This document shows, piece after piece, positions 28,150 through 37,896 of a stretch of 64,000 bases of DNA. The notes beneath the pieces were generated by a model. The model worked only from the letters and a program-made list of their open reading frames with translations. It made no database searches and was not told the origin of the DNA. Source of the DNA: Bacteroidales bacterium. GTDB taxonomy: Bacteria > Bacteroidota > Bacteroidia > Bacteroidales > UBA4181. The stretch is from positions 44,199-108,198 of the forward strand of contig JAFWVY010000066.1 of the NCBI GenBank assembly GCA_017523725.1. The letters are read 5' to 3'. The position numbers were made by a program, and so were the translations under genes. The stretch's first letter is position 1. Every line of letters begins with the position of its first letter.

Positions 28150-30174
28150 ATGTGGCAGATAATCCATAGGACGGGCCGCTGGATGCGGCGATGCGCGGTC
28201 GTGCTCTGGGCGGCGGCGTTGACGGCGGTGCTGCCTGGTTGCAGTGTCGGTGCCAAAATCGCGGCGGGCGATGCCTCGTACCGGGCGGGCGAATACCGCA
28301 CGGCGGCCGACATCTACCGGAAATGGTACGCCAAGCTTGGCAGCCGCGAGGCCCAGACCGAGGTCATCTTCCGCATGGCCGAATGCTACCGGCTCTCGAA
28401 TCTGCCGCAGAAAGCCGAGGCCGCCTACAAACGCATCTCCAACCGCAAGGGAGTAGATCCGGTAGTTTTTCTATATCTAGCTGAATGTCAGAAGAAAAAC
28501 GGAAAGTACGAAGATGCCGTAGCGTCTTGCAGAAAATACATGGAGGCGGTGCCGGACGATGCCCGTGGAGCGGCCGAATACCAGTCGTGCCTGGATGCGG
28601 CGGAACTCGCGAAGCGTCCGACGCCGTATGTCGTGGAACTGGTGACACAGCTCAACACCCGCTTCAACGACTTCAGTCCGATGCTCGCAGCGTCCGACGG
28701 GACGGTGCTGTATTTCACATCGTCGCGCGACAATGTGCTCGGACGGGCGGTGCATGGGGCCACCAACCAGAAATTCACCGATCTTTTCGTCTCGACGCTG
28801 CGCAACGACATATGGTCGGTGCCGCGCCCGGTGAGCGGTGCAGTCAATACCGAGGACGAAGAAGGCTCCTGCTCCTTTGCCGGCGACTTCACCACGATGT
28901 ACTTCACCCGGTGCCGGCAGGACAAGACGCGGCCGTGGGGTTGTCAGCTGCTGGTGTCGGAACTTTCGAACGAGGTCTGGGGCAAGGCGCAGGAACTGCA
29001 TTTCGTGGACGATACGGTCACGGTGTCGCATCCGGCAATATCGTCCGATGCGCTGACGTTGTATTTCGTGTCGGACATGCCGGGCGGCATGGGCGGCAAG
29101 GATATCTGGCGTACGGTGCGGAGCGATGCGGGCGAGGCCTGGTCGGCACCGGTCAACCTGGGCGAGACCATCAATACGGCCGGTGATGAGATGTTTCCGT
29201 ACGTGCGGGACGACGACACGCTGTATTTCTCGTCCGACGGCCATCCCGGGTTGGGCGGACTGGACATTTTCAAGGCTGTCCCTTCCGAGACGGCGTCGAT
29301 ATTCGACCTGCCCGAGTGGGAGGTGCAGCACATGGGTGCGCCGCTCAATTCCTCGGCCGACGATTTCGGCATCACATTCGCCGCCGGGCGCGAAGCGGGC
29401 TTCTTCAGTTCCACGCGGTCGTCCCGCGGCGATGACAATATCTACGCTTTCCACGTGCCCGAGGCTTCCTATATACTCTCGGTTTCGGTACAGAACGCTC
29501 GGACCGGTGAGGCGATGCCGTCGGTCCGGGTTGACATGCTGACCAACGATGGCCAGACGCGGCAGTTCGAGGCCGATGCGCAGGGACAGTTCACGGTGGA
29601 GCTTCTCAAAGAGACCGATTATCTTTTCATGACGTCCCAGTCCGGCTTCCTGAAGGGCAAGCTGCGCGAGAGCACGGCTGGCAGGACGGGCGATACGGGC
29701 GAGATCACGCTGGCCGCCGTCATCCGCATGACGCCGACCGACCGGCCCATCGAAGTGCCGGATATCTTCTACGATTTCGCCGACTGGCGGCTGCGCCCCG
29801 AATCGCAGGAGGCATTGAACCGTCTGGTTGAAATCATGCAGGACAACGATCAGATTGTCATTGAGTTGGCTTCACATACCGATTCGCGCGGCACCGACGA
29901 ATTCAACCAGGAACTGTCGCAGCGCCGGGCGCAGTCGGTGGTCGATTACCTCATTGCCCGCGGCATCCCGGCCGACCGCATGCAGGCACGCGGCTACGGC
30001 GAGTCGGTGCCCAGGACGGTGGACGCCGTCCTGGCGGAGCAGATTGAGGCGTTGCAGGAGGGAGCCGTGCTTACCGAAGCCTACATCGAGGCACTGCCCG
30101 ACGAGACGGCACAGGAAGCGGCGCACCAGTTCAACCGGCGCACGGAATTCACGGTTATCAGGGAATTGGAATGA
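28150..30174 (+). CDS. porE: PorE-like T9SS/OmpA peptidoglycan-binding lipoprotein
   Basis: PorE is a type IX secretion component that ties the system to peptidoglycan. The 674-aa protein has the matching domain order: signal and lipobox (ALTAVLPGC), TPR-like region (about 35-155), PD40/WD40-type beta-propeller blades (about 160-440; e.g. LYFTSSRDN, MYFTRCR, LYFVSDMPGG, LYFSSDGHPG), a carboxypeptidase-regulatory-like domain (about 445-525) and an OmpA C-terminal domain (about 535-674; LASHTDSRGTDEFNQELSQRR). It starts at 28150, but the ATG at 28183 also gives a good lipoprotein signal. A generic OmpA protein cannot be excluded. Confidence 0.88.
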   Translation: MWQIIHRTGRWMRRCAVVLWAAALTAVLPGCSVGAKIAAGDASYRAGEYRTAADIYRKWYAKLGSREAQTEVIFRMAECYRLSNLPQKAEAAYKRISNRKGVDPVVFLYLAECQKKNGKYEDAVASCRKYMEAVPDDARGAAEYQSCLDAAELAKRPTPYVVELVTQLNTRFNDFSPMLAASDGTVLYFTSSRDNVLGRAVHGATNQKFTDLFVSTLRNDIWSVPRPVSGAVNTEDEEGSCSFAGDFTTMYFTRCRQDKTRPWGCQLLVSELSNEVWGKAQELHFVDDTVTVSHPAISSDALTLYFVSDMPGGMGGKDIWRTVRSDAGEAWSAPVNLGETINTAGDEMFPYVRDDDTLYFSSDGHPGLGGLDIFKAVPSETASIFDLPEWEVQHMGAPLNSSADDFGITFAAGREAGFFSSTRSSRGDDNIYAFHVPEASYILSVSVQNARTGEAMPSVRVDMLTNDGQTRQFEADAQGQFTVELLKETDYLFMTSQSGFLKGKLRESTAGRTGDTGEITLAAVIRMTPTDRPIEVPDIFYDFADWRLRPESQEALNRLVEIMQDNDQIVIELASHTDSRGTDEFNQELSQRRAQSVVDYLIARGIPADRMQARGYGESVPRTVDAVLAEQIEALQEGAVLTEAYIEALPDETAQEAAHQFNRRTEFTVIRELE

Positions 30175-30178
30175 CGGC

Positions 30179-30973
30179 CTATACCGCCACTGCACCGGCG
30201 ATGTGCGGATGCGGATCGTAGCCTTCGATGGCAATGTCCTCGTACTTGAAGTCAAACAGCGACTGGACGTCCGGATTCAGCCGGAGCGTCGGCAGCGGCC
30301 GCGGCTGGCGGCGGAGCTGCTCCTTGCATTGCTCAATGTGGTTGAGATAGATGTGCGCATCGCCCATGGTATGAATGAATGTGCCGGGCTGCAGGTGGCA
30401 CACCTGTGCCATCATGCTGAGCAGCAGTGCATAAGAGGCAATGTTGAACGGCACGCCCAGGAAGGTGTCGCAGCTGCGCTGGTAAAGCTGGCACGACAGT
30501 TTCCCTTCGGCCACATAGAACTGGAACAGGATGTGGCAGGGCGGCAGAGCCATCTGGTCGATCTGCCCCACATTCCATGCCGACACAATGTGACGCCGGG
30601 AGTCCGGGTCGTTCTGGATGGAATCGATGACCTGCTGAATCTGGTCGATGTGCCGTCCGTCGGGTGCGGGCCAGGAACGCCACTGGTATCCGTAGATGGG
30701 GCCCAGGTTGCCGTCTTTGTCGGCCCATTCGTCCCAGATGGACACTTTGTTCTCGTGCAGATAGGCCAGCGAGGTACTGCCCTTCAGGAACCACAGCAAC
30801 TCGTGGAAGATGGAGCGGGTATGCAGTTTCTGGGTGGTCAGCAGCGGGAATCCGTCTGAAAGGTCGAAACGCATCTGGTAACCGAAGATGCTGAGAGTGC
30901 CGGTGCCCGTGCGGTCGGCCTTGCGGACGCCGTGCGTAAGGATATGGTCGAGTAATTGCAGGTATGCTTGCAT
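30179..30973 (-). CDS. thyA: Thymidylate synthase
   Basis: Methylates dUMP to dTMP using methylenetetrahydrofolate. The 264-aa protein matches the usual ThyA length. Visible: [33 protein letters not shown], the catalytic cysteine in [12 protein letters not shown] (about residue 143), and [18 protein letters not shown]. The ATG at 30973 is chosen because the longer frame reads through the promoter region. A dihydrofolate reductase gene, often paired with thyA, is absent. Confidence 0.98.
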   Translation of the reverse strand: MQAYLQLLDHILTHGVRKADRTGTGTLSIFGYQMRFDLSDGFPLLTTQKLHTRSIFHELLWFLKGSTSLAYLHENKVSIWDEWADKDGNLGPIYGYQWRSWPAPDGRHIDQIQQVIDSIQNDPDSRRHIVSAWNVGQIDQMALPPCHILFQFYVAEGKLSCQLYQRSCDTFLGVPFNIASYALLLSMMAQVCHLQPGTFIHTMGDAHIYLNHIEQCKEQLRRQPRPLPTLRLNPDVQSLFDFKYEDIAIEGYDPHPHIAGAVAV

Positions 30974-30994
30974 GGTGCAGAAAAAATAGCTTGG

Positions 30995-31002
30995 CAAAGA
31001 TA
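30995..31002 (-). promoter_or_regulatory. -7 promoter box for thyA
   Basis: TATCTTTG on the minus strand matches TAnnTTTG, 22 bases before the thyA start. Confidence 0.55.
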
Positions 31003-31085
31003 CGAAAACAAAATACTTAAAACGCATTTTGTGCGTTATCAGAAGCAGGTGTGGTCTATCGGACCCCGCGCCGCCGGAAACAGCC

Positions 31086-31817
31086 ATGAGCAGCGACAGC
31101 CATATTATAAAAAAGCATAAAAGACAGCAGGGTGTGAAGTTTTTTCGTACTTTTGCCAGTCGGACTTTCTATCCGGAAGCTAAGTATTTGTGCCATGCGG
31201 TCTTAGCTATGCTTCTGCTGCTGCAGGATGCTCCTTTGGCCGCACAGCGCCGTTTTGCGCTGGATGCCGGTGTCGGCACGGGTTGTGCGTATTACATCGG
31301 CGACAACAACTGCCGCAAACAGTTTTACAATGCATCTCCGGTGTGGGAAGGACTGGCGAGAATGAGTTTGGATGAGCACCATGTGCTGCGCATGGACGTG
31401 GCGTTCGCCGACCTGGATGTCGGCGGAACCGGTTCGGCCGGCATCGTGCATGTGGGCGTAGGGTACGAGTACAATTTCTTCCCATACGATCCGCAACTGC
31501 CCAAACCGCCCTATACGCCGTATGTGTTTCTGGGACTGGGATATTTCTTTGCATCCTGTCCGGAAACGCCGGACTCCGGCAGCCGCGAAGGCTGCAACCT
31601 TGCCATCCCTTTCGGCATGGGTGTCAAGTACAGGGTGTCGAAACGGTGTACGCTGGGGGCGGAATGGTCTTTTGCCAAGACATGCACGGACAGGCTGGAC
31701 GGCGTGAGCGGGCCTTCGTACCAGTTGCTTCACAATAACGACTGGTATTCGTTCGCCACCGTGACCGTCGCGATACGGGTGCTGAATCCCAAACGGCATT
31801 GCAGTTCGTATCTATAG
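31086..31817 (+). CDS. porG: PorG-like T9SS outer-membrane beta-barrel protein (DUF6089)
   Basis: In P. gingivalis, PorG is an outer-membrane T9SS component whose gene precedes uppS, omp85 and ompH genes, the same order as here. The mature part (from about [11 protein letters not shown]) is an 8-stranded barrel-like sequence with repeated aromatic-ended strands ([36 protein letters not shown]). The start is uncertain. ATG 31086 gives 243 aa; GTG 31134 or TTG 31188 gives a shorter signal peptide, and a TACTTTTG box at 31148-31155 favours a start after it. The end overlaps nothing; uppS begins 5 bases later. Confidence 0.82.
   Translation: MSSDSHIIKKHKRQQGVKFFRTFASRTFYPEAKYLCHAVLAMLLLLQDAPLAAQRRFALDAGVGTGCAYYIGDNNCRKQFYNASPVWEGLARMSLDEHHVLRMDVAFADLDVGGTGSAGIVHVGVGYEYNFFPYDPQLPKPPYTPYVFLGLGYFFASCPETPDSGSREGCNLAIPFGMGVKYRVSKRCTLGAEWSFAKTCTDRLDGVSGPSYQLLHNNDWYSFATVTVAIRVLNPKRHCSSYL
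31148..31155 (+). promoter_or_regulatory. Possible -7 promoter box within the porG 5' region
   Basis: TACTTTTG matches TAnnTTTG. If it is used, porG translation must start at TTG 31188 or ATG 31209 and not at 31086. Confidence 0.4.
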
Positions 31818-31822
31818 ACCGC

Positions 31823-32563
31823 ATGATATCGAAAGAATCCATACAGGGCGGACCTGTGCCGAAGCATGTGGCCGTCATCATGGACGGCAACGGCCGCTGG
31901 GCCCGGCAGCGCGGACTGAGCCGCGTGCTGGGGCACCGCAACGGTGTACAGGCCGTGCGGGAAACGCTGGAGGCTGCGTCCGAGGCGGGTGTATCCTACC
32001 TCACGCTGTATGCCTTTTCCACCGAAAATTGGAACCGTCCCGCCGAGGAAGTCTCGGCGCTGATGTCGCTGTTGGTGCAGACCATCGACAAGGAGACGGA
32101 TACGCTGATGCAGCATGGCATACGGCTTCTGACGGTGGGCGGCATCGAGGCCCTTCCGGCGGAAGCCCGCAACGCACTGATTGCCTTGCGGGAGAAGACG
32201 TCGGTCAACACGGGGCCCACCCTCATCCTGGCGCTGAACTACAGCGGCAAATGGGACATCACGCAGGCAGCCCGCCGGCTGGCCGGCGATGTCCGCAGCG
32301 GCGTACTGGATGTCGCCGATATCGACGAACAGTGTTTTGCCGGTTATCTTTCCACGCAGGGCATCCCCGATCCGGAGCTGATGATCCGGACCAGCGGCGA
32401 ATGCCGTCTCAGCAATTTCCTGCTGTGGCAGCTGGCTTATGCCGAGTTTTATTTCACCCCGGTTCTGTGGCCGGATTTCCGCAAAGAACATTTTTTCGAG
32501 GCCATCGCCGATTTTCAGCACCGGGAGCGCCGGTTTGGCAGGATAGATGCGCAGATTAGTTGA
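31823..32563 (+). CDS. uppS: Isoprenyl transferase (undecaprenyl diphosphate synthase)
   Basis: Builds the C55 undecaprenyl diphosphate carrier from FPP and IPP. The 246-aa protein has VAVIMDGNGRWA with the catalytic aspartate, AFSTENWNRP, and the C-terminal IPDPELMIRTSGECRLSNF and YAEFYFTPVLWPDF. I chose ATG 31823 (MISKESIQGG) over ATG 31799, which would overlap porG. It sits between porG and bamA, linking carrier synthesis with envelope assembly. Confidence 0.97.
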   Translation: MISKESIQGGPVPKHVAVIMDGNGRWARQRGLSRVLGHRNGVQAVRETLEAASEAGVSYLTLYAFSTENWNRPAEEVSALMSLLVQTIDKETDTLMQHGIRLLTVGGIEALPAEARNALIALREKTSVNTGPTLILALNYSGKWDITQAARRLAGDVRSGVLDVADIDEQCFAGYLSTQGIPDPELMIRTSGECRLSNFLLWQLAYAEFYFTPVLWPDFRKEHFFEAIADFQHRERRFGRIDAQIS

Positions 32564-32575
32564 AATGAGTTGTAA

Positions 32576-35149
32576 ATGAAGAAGTTCATTCTATATATAA
32601 TCATACTGGCTACGGGGCTTTTAAGTGTAATCCAGCCTGCGGCTGCCCAGAATCAGGCGCTGTTGCCCGGCACGCCGACCGAGATGACCGACGCTGCCGA
32701 CGACCTGGATTTCGCCTCGCTGCCGTCGCTGGACTACCGAAACGCCAAATCGTACCGCATCGCGGCCATCCGCATCACCGGCGTCCGTTTTCTGGACAGC
32801 CGGGTGCTGCAGAACCTGTCCGGCCTGGCGGTGGGACAGACCGTGGTGATACCGAGCGAGGAGTTCAGCCATGTCGTCGACAAGTACTGGAACCAGGGTC
32901 TCTTCTCCGACGTGAAGGTCATCGCCGAGAAAATCGAGGGAAGCGAAGTGTACTTGCGCATCCACCTCACCGAGCGTCTCAGGCTGTCCGATTTCAAGCT
33001 CGAAGGCGTCAGCAGGACGGCGAAGAAAGACCTGAACGACCGCCTGCAGATCGAAAAGGAGTCGCAGGTTTCGCAGAACATGATGAACATCCTCCGGACT
33101 ACCATCCAGCGGTACTACGAGGAAAAAGGCTACCGCGGCGTGGACATCCAGCTCACCCAGAAGGCCGATACGACCCGTGAGAACCGGGTGTTCCTGACGG
33201 CGCATGTGGATCCGGGCCGGAAGAACAAGATACAGACCATCCAGTTCATCGGCAGCGAAGACTTTACGAACCGGCGGCTGCGCCGGGTGCTCCGCAAGAC
33301 CAAGCAGCGGGGTCTGAACTTCTTCCAGAACCACAAGCTGGTAGCGGAGAAATTCCGGGAGGACCGGGAGAAGCTGGCGGAGTTCTTCAGCAAGCACGGC
33401 TACCGCGACTATGTATATGTGGGCGATTCGGTCGTACTGCTGCCCGAGAAGGACCGCCTGGCGCTGTATATCCGCCTGGAGGAAGGCGACCAGTACTTCT
33501 ACCGCAACATCGACTGGATAGGCAATACCAAGTATTCTACGGAGATGCTGTCACGGGTGCTGGACGTGGTGCCGGGCGACGTGTACGATGTGAAGGCGCT
33601 GGACAAGAAACTGTATTCCGACCGGGTGTCGATTCTTTCGCTTTTCCAGAACGAAGGCTACATGCGGGCCAATATTTCCGCGGTGGAAACCCGGGTGGAG
33701 AACGATTCCATAGACGTAGAGATCCGGGTGACCGAAGGCGTGCAGTATTCCGTCAATCAGGTGAACATCACGGGTAACACCACAACGAACGAGCATGTGG
33801 CGCGCCGGGAACTGCGCGTCAAGCCGGGCGACCTGTTCAGCCGGGAGAAAATCGAACGCGATTTCCAGACGCTGGCCACGATGGGCCATTTTGCGCCGGA
33901 AGCCATCAATCCGGTTATCGACAACAACGACGCGGCGGCCACGGTCGATGTGACCTACGAGTTGGAAGAAAAAGAGAACGACCAGTTCGAATTATCCTTC
34001 GGTTACGGCGCCAGCATGTTCATCGCGAGCGTCGGTTTCCAGTTCAACAACTTCTCGATGCGACGCATCTTCGAGCCGGATGCCTGGCGTCCGGTGCCGC
34101 GCGGCGACGGACAGAAACTCGGCATCTCGTTCCAGACCAACGGCAAGTATTACCGTTCCTACAACATCTCGTTCATGGAACCGTGGCTCGGCGGGAAAAA
34201 ACCGAACGCACTCTCCGTTTCGCTGTTCCATTCCAAGATGACCCAGCGCTCATCGTATTTCTGGAACGGCAAGGGCGACGCCGACAAGTTCTACCGTTCC
34301 ACCGGTTTCTCGGTCGGTCTGGGACACCGGCTGCGCTGGCCCGACGACTATTTCCAGGTCTCCACGAGCCTGACGTACCAGCGGTACCAGGTGCACGACT
34401 GGGCCGGCGGCTACTACAGCCTTCCGTTCAGGACCGGCGCCTCGAACAACATCCATCTGACGGTGTCGCTCAGCCGTACCTCGATCAACGCGCCCTTCTA
34501 TCCCACTTCCGGGTCGATGTTCTCGGTGGAGGCGTCGTTCACGCCGCCCTGGTCGGCTATCTCGGGCAAGAACATGGCGGGTCTTTCGACCGACGAACTC
34601 TATAAGTGGATCGAGTACCACAAGTGGAAATTCAAAGGACAGTTGTATCTCGGCATCACCAACAAACTGGTGCTCGCCACGCGCTATGAACTGGGTTATC
34701 TGGGCTATTACAACAAGGATATCGGCTATTCTCCCTACGAAGGATTCGACATGGGCGGTTCGGGCATGCAGGCCTATCAGCTTTATGGCATAGAAATTGT
34801 CCCTCTGCGCGGGTACGACGACAGTTCTGTCACACCGTACTCCGCCACCAAGCAATACCGTTCGGGGAACATGTACACAAAGACCAACATAGAGATCCGT
34901 TATCCGCTTCTGATGGAGACGTCCGCGCAAGTGTTCGGCATCGGGTTCATCGAGGCGGGCAACGCGTGGTCCGAGGCGTCCAAGTTCAATCCGTTCGACC
35001 TGAAACGGTCGGCGGGATTCGGCGTCAGGGCCTTCCTGCCCATGTTCGGCATCCTGGGTATCGAGTGGGGGTACGGGTTCGACGAGGTGCCCGGCGGTGC
35101 CGGGAGCAACGGCGGACAGTTCCAGTTCTCCATCGGTCAGCAGTTTTAA
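32576..35149 (+). CDS. bamA: Outer membrane protein assembly factor BamA
   Basis: Central component of the BAM machine that folds beta-barrels into the outer membrane. The 857-aa protein has a signal peptide (FILYIIILATGLLSVIQPAAA), several POTRA domains (about residues 45-430; e.g. ITGVRFLDSRVLQNL, YSVNQVNITGNT) and a C-terminal Omp85 barrel ending in FSIGQQF, with the terminal phenylalanine. It follows uppS and precedes two skp genes, the standard arrangement. Confidence 0.97.
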   Translation: MKKFILYIIILATGLLSVIQPAAAQNQALLPGTPTEMTDAADDLDFASLPSLDYRNAKSYRIAAIRITGVRFLDSRVLQNLSGLAVGQTVVIPSEEFSHVVDKYWNQGLFSDVKVIAEKIEGSEVYLRIHLTERLRLSDFKLEGVSRTAKKDLNDRLQIEKESQVSQNMMNILRTTIQRYYEEKGYRGVDIQLTQKADTTRENRVFLTAHVDPGRKNKIQTIQFIGSEDFTNRRLRRVLRKTKQRGLNFFQNHKLVAEKFREDREKLAEFFSKHGYRDYVYVGDSVVLLPEKDRLALYIRLEEGDQYFYRNIDWIGNTKYSTEMLSRVLDVVPGDVYDVKALDKKLYSDRVSILSLFQNEGYMRANISAVETRVENDSIDVEIRVTEGVQYSVNQVNITGNTTTNEHVARRELRVKPGDLFSREKIERDFQTLATMGHFAPEAINPVIDNNDAAATVDVTYELEEKENDQFELSFGYGASMFIASVGFQFNNFSMRRIFEPDAWRPVPRGDGQKLGISFQTNGKYYRSYNISFMEPWLGGKKPNALSVSLFHSKMTQRSSYFWNGKGDADKFYRSTGFSVGLGHRLRWPDDYFQVSTSLTYQRYQVHDWAGGYYSLPFRTGASNNIHLTVSLSRTSINAPFYPTSGSMFSVEASFTPPWSAISGKNMAGLSTDELYKWIEYHKWKFKGQLYLGITNKLVLATRYELGYLGYYNKDIGYSPYEGFDMGGSGMQAYQLYGIEIVPLRGYDDSSVTPYSATKQYRSGNMYTKTNIEIRYPLLMETSAQVFGIGFIEAGNAWSEASKFNPFDLKRSAGFGVRAFLPMFGILGIEWGYGFDEVPGGAGSNGGQFQFSIGQQF

Positions 35150-35172
35150 TCGCGTCATAAAAAAGAACAACC

Positions 35173-35691
35173 ATGAAAAAGTATTTTGTCTTGTGCAGCC
35201 TGCTGCTTCTGGCGGCTCTGCTTCCTTTGCACGCGCAGCGTTTCGCGTATGTCGATACCGAATATATCCTGAGCAAGATGCCCGAGTACCAGTCGGCGCA
35301 GGACCAGCTGAACAAACTTTCCGAAGGCTGGCAGGCCGAGGTCGAGGGGTTGCTGAACGAGTCCGAACAGCTCTACAAGAAATACCAGGCTGAGAAAGTG
35401 ATGCTTTCAGAGGCCATGCAGGCCCAGCGCGAAGAGGAGATCATGCGCAAGGAAGAGTCTGCCAAGGTGTTGCAGCAGAAGTATTTCGGCCGTGACGGCG
35501 AATTGCTGCGGAAACAGCAGGAACTGATCAAACCCATTCAGGACAAGGTGTACCAGGCGGTCAAGGATCTCTCGACCGAGGACGGCTATACCATCGTGTT
35601 CGATACGGCTGGCGGTGCCAATGTGCTGTATGCCAACCCCAAGAACGACAAGAGTGATGCTGTGCTGAAAAAAATGGGATACAGCAATTAA
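35173..35691 (+). CDS. Skp/OmpH-family periplasmic chaperone (first copy)
   Basis: Predicted holdase for unfolded outer-membrane proteins on their way to BAM. The 172-aa protein has a signal peptide (YFVLCSLLLLAALLPLHA), mature start QRFAYVDTEYIL, a long coiled-coil (about residues 40-110; rich in Glu/Lys/Gln) and the conserved C-terminal AVKDLSTEDGYTIVFD region. It follows bamA by 23 bases and is probably in the same transcript. Confidence 0.93.
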   Translation: MKKYFVLCSLLLLAALLPLHAQRFAYVDTEYILSKMPEYQSAQDQLNKLSEGWQAEVEGLLNESEQLYKKYQAEKVMLSEAMQAQREEEIMRKEESAKVLQQKYFGRDGELLRKQQELIKPIQDKVYQAVKDLSTEDGYTIVFDTAGGANVLYANPKNDKSDAVLKKMGYSN

Positions 35692-35695
35692 TTGC

Positions 35696-35703
35696 TATCT
35701 TTG
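35696..35703 (+). promoter_or_regulatory. -7 promoter box for the second skp gene
   Basis: TATCTTTG matches TAnnTTTG and lies just after the first skp stop codon. It could add transcription of the second skp and murI. A small GC hairpin (GCGGC/GCCGC, near 35727-35742) follows in the leader. Confidence 0.5.
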
Positions 35704-35763
35704 CAGATTATTTATTAACCGGAGAGGCGGCGTTCTGGCCGCATCCCTTAAAAATCAAGACCG

Positions 35764-36279
35764 ATGAAGAAAATATTTGCCGCTTCGATAATGGGACTGA
35801 TGCTGTTGGCGGGTGCTACGGCGTTCGCACAGAAAGCGACGGTCGCTGTCGGACATATCAATTCAACCGAACTGCTGCAGCAGATGCCTGAACTCGAAAA
35901 CGTCAAGACGGAACTGCAGAAACTCCAGAAGGAACTTGAGGAAAGTCTGGAGACCATGCAGGTGGAATACAATCAGAAACTGGACGAATACCAGACCAAG
36001 AAATCGACATGGTCGGATCTGATCATCAGTACGAAAGAGCAGGAACTGGTGCAGTTCGGCGAACGCATCCAGGCCTTCCAGGAAAGTGCCTCCCAGCGCA
36101 TGTCGGCCAAGCAGCAGGAACTGATGCAGCCCATCCAGGAAAAGGCGGTCAAGGCCATCGGCGATGTGGCGGCCGAGAAAGGACTGCTGTATGTCATCGA
36201 CGATGCGGTGGCCATCTTTATCTCGCCCGATGCGGTCGATGTGATGCCCGATGTGAAGAAGAAGTTGGGCATCAACTAA
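35764..36279 (+). CDS. Skp/OmpH-family periplasmic chaperone (second copy)
   Basis: A 171-aa paralogue of the preceding protein. Signal peptide at residues 1-24 (ASIMGLMLLAGATAFA), then KATVAVGHINSTELLQQMP, a coiled-coil (about 40-110) and the C-terminal GLLYVIDDAVAIFISP. Two skp copies behind bamA are common in Bacteroidales. It may also serve T9SS or other barrel cargo. MurI starts 7 bases later. Confidence 0.93.
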   Translation: MKKIFAASIMGLMLLAGATAFAQKATVAVGHINSTELLQQMPELENVKTELQKLQKELEESLETMQVEYNQKLDEYQTKKSTWSDLIISTKEQELVQFGERIQAFQESASQRMSAKQQELMQPIQEKAVKAIGDVAAEKGLLYVIDDAVAIFISPDAVDVMPDVKKKLGIN

Positions 36280-36286
36280 AGCAGCC

Positions 36287-37108
36287 ATGGTCGGTGTATT
36301 CGATTCCGGCTATGGAGGGCTTACCATTCTCGACGAATTCCTGAAGCTTCTGCCCCAGTACGATTACCTGTATCTGGGCGATAATGCGCGTGCCCCGTAC
36401 GGCACGCGTTCTTTCAATACCGTATACCGCTATACCAAGGCGTGTGTGCGGTATTTGTACGAACAGGGCTGCCAACTGGTCATCCTTGCCTGCAACACAG
36501 CATCGGCCAAGGCACTGCGTACCATCCAGCAGCGCGACATTCCCGGCTGGGATCCGCGGTTCCGGGTGCTCGGCGTCATCCGGCCGATGGCTGAGGCGGT
36601 TGCCGGCTGCACGAAAACCGGCCACGTGGGTGTGCTCGGCACACAGGGAACGGTGCTGTCGGACTCGTATCCCATAGAGATTCACAAACTCTGGCCGGAC
36701 CTGAAAGTGACGCAGGTCGCCTGCCCGATGTGGGTTCCCCTGGTTGAGAACGGCGAATACGACAGCCCCGGGGCCGATTATTTCGTGCAGAAATATCTGG
36801 AGGAACTTCTGAACCGCGACCCGGCCATCGACACTGTGGTGCTGGGATGCACGCATTATCCGCTCCTGATGCATAAAATCGTGAAATATCTGCCGGCGGG
36901 GGTGCGCGTGCTTTCGCAGGGCGAGATTGTCTCGCAGCGTCTGCAGGACTATCTGCAGCGTCACGGTGACTTGGAACGGCGTCTGTCGCGCGGCGGCACG
37001 TGCCGTTATGTCACGACCGACGATGTGGATGCTTTCGCGCGGCATGCACAGCATTTCATGGGACGTCCGGTGACGGCGGCGTGCTGGTCCGGGGAGGGCC
37101 TGTCGTAA
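36287..37108 (+). CDS. murI: Glutamate racemase
   Basis: Makes D-glutamate for peptidoglycan. The 273-aa protein has the N-terminal FDSGYGGLTILDEF, DNARAPYG, and both catalytic cysteines in LACNTASAKAL and VVLGCTHYPLL. It follows skp by 7 bases, and its stop overlaps the rsmA start (TAATG at 37106-37110). This overlap implies translational coupling. Confidence 0.97.
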   Translation: MVGVFDSGYGGLTILDEFLKLLPQYDYLYLGDNARAPYGTRSFNTVYRYTKACVRYLYEQGCQLVILACNTASAKALRTIQQRDIPGWDPRFRVLGVIRPMAEAVAGCTKTGHVGVLGTQGTVLSDSYPIEIHKLWPDLKVTQVACPMWVPLVENGEYDSPGADYFVQKYLEELLNRDPAIDTVVLGCTHYPLLMHKIVKYLPAGVRVLSQGEIVSQRLQDYLQRHGDLERRLSRGGTCRYVTTDDVDAFARHAQHFMGRPVTAACWSGEGLS

Positions 37109-37893
37109 TGGAAGTTCGGCCGAAAAAATCACTGGGGCAGCATTTCCTGCGCGACTTGAACATCGCCCGGAAAATTGTGGACAGCCTGCGGCTCGAAACG
37201 ACGCCGCACGTGGTGGAAGTCGGTCCGGGCATGGGGGTGCTGACGCAGTTCCTGCTGGAACGTCCCGGCATGGACGCCCGGTTCATCGAGATAGACCGCG
37301 AATCGGTGGACTATCTCCGGTCGCATTTCAGTCAGGCGGCCGACCGGGTGATGGAGGCGGATTTCCTGCAGACCGACCTGTCACAGATTTTCGATGCTCC
37401 GACGGCCATCATCGGCAATTTCCCCTACAACATCTCCTCGCAGATTTTTTTCCGCATTCTGCGCTACCGCGACTGGGTGCCCGAAGTGGTCTGCATGGTG
37501 CAGAAAGAAGTGGCGCAGCGTCTCGCCTCGCCGCCGGGCAGCCGTCAGTACGGCATCCTGAGCGTGTTGCTGCAGGCCTTTTACGATATCGATTACCTGT
37601 TTACGGTTCCCGAGCAGGTGTTTTCGCCGCCGCCCAAGGTCAAGTCGGCGGTCATCCGGCTGACGCGCAATGCCACGGCGCGGCTCGCCTGCGACGAAGA
37701 CCTGTTTTTCACGGTGGTCAAGACGGCTTTCAACCAGCGCCGGAAGACGCTGTCGAACAGTCTGAAGGGCATGTTGCACGGGGCCGGGGTGCAGGATCCG
37801 CTGCTTTCGATGCGGCCGGAACAACTCGGGGTGGCCGATTTCGTCAGGCTGACGGTGTGGTGCCAGAAGGCAAAGAACAATTCAACAGAATAA
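37108..37893 (+). CDS. rsmA: 16S rRNA adenine dimethyltransferase RsmA/KsgA
   Basis: Dimethylates two adjacent adenines near the 3' end of 16S rRNA during small-subunit maturation. The 261-aa protein begins MEVRPKKSLGQHFLRD, with the SAM site VVEVGPGMGVLT, the catalytic NFPYNISSQIF and a C-terminal PPPKVKSAVIRL. The start overlaps the murI stop. The carbonic anhydrase gene begins 3 bases after the stop. Confidence 0.97.
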   Translation: MEVRPKKSLGQHFLRDLNIARKIVDSLRLETTPHVVEVGPGMGVLTQFLLERPGMDARFIEIDRESVDYLRSHFSQAADRVMEADFLQTDLSQIFDAPTAIIGNFPYNISSQIFFRILRYRDWVPEVVCMVQKEVAQRLASPPGSRQYGILSVLLQAFYDIDYLFTVPEQVFSPPPKVKSAVIRLTRNATARLACDEDLFFTVVKTAFNQRRKTLSNSLKGMLHGAGVQDPLLSMRPEQLGVADFVRLTVWCQKAKNNSTE

Positions 37894-37896
37894 GAT

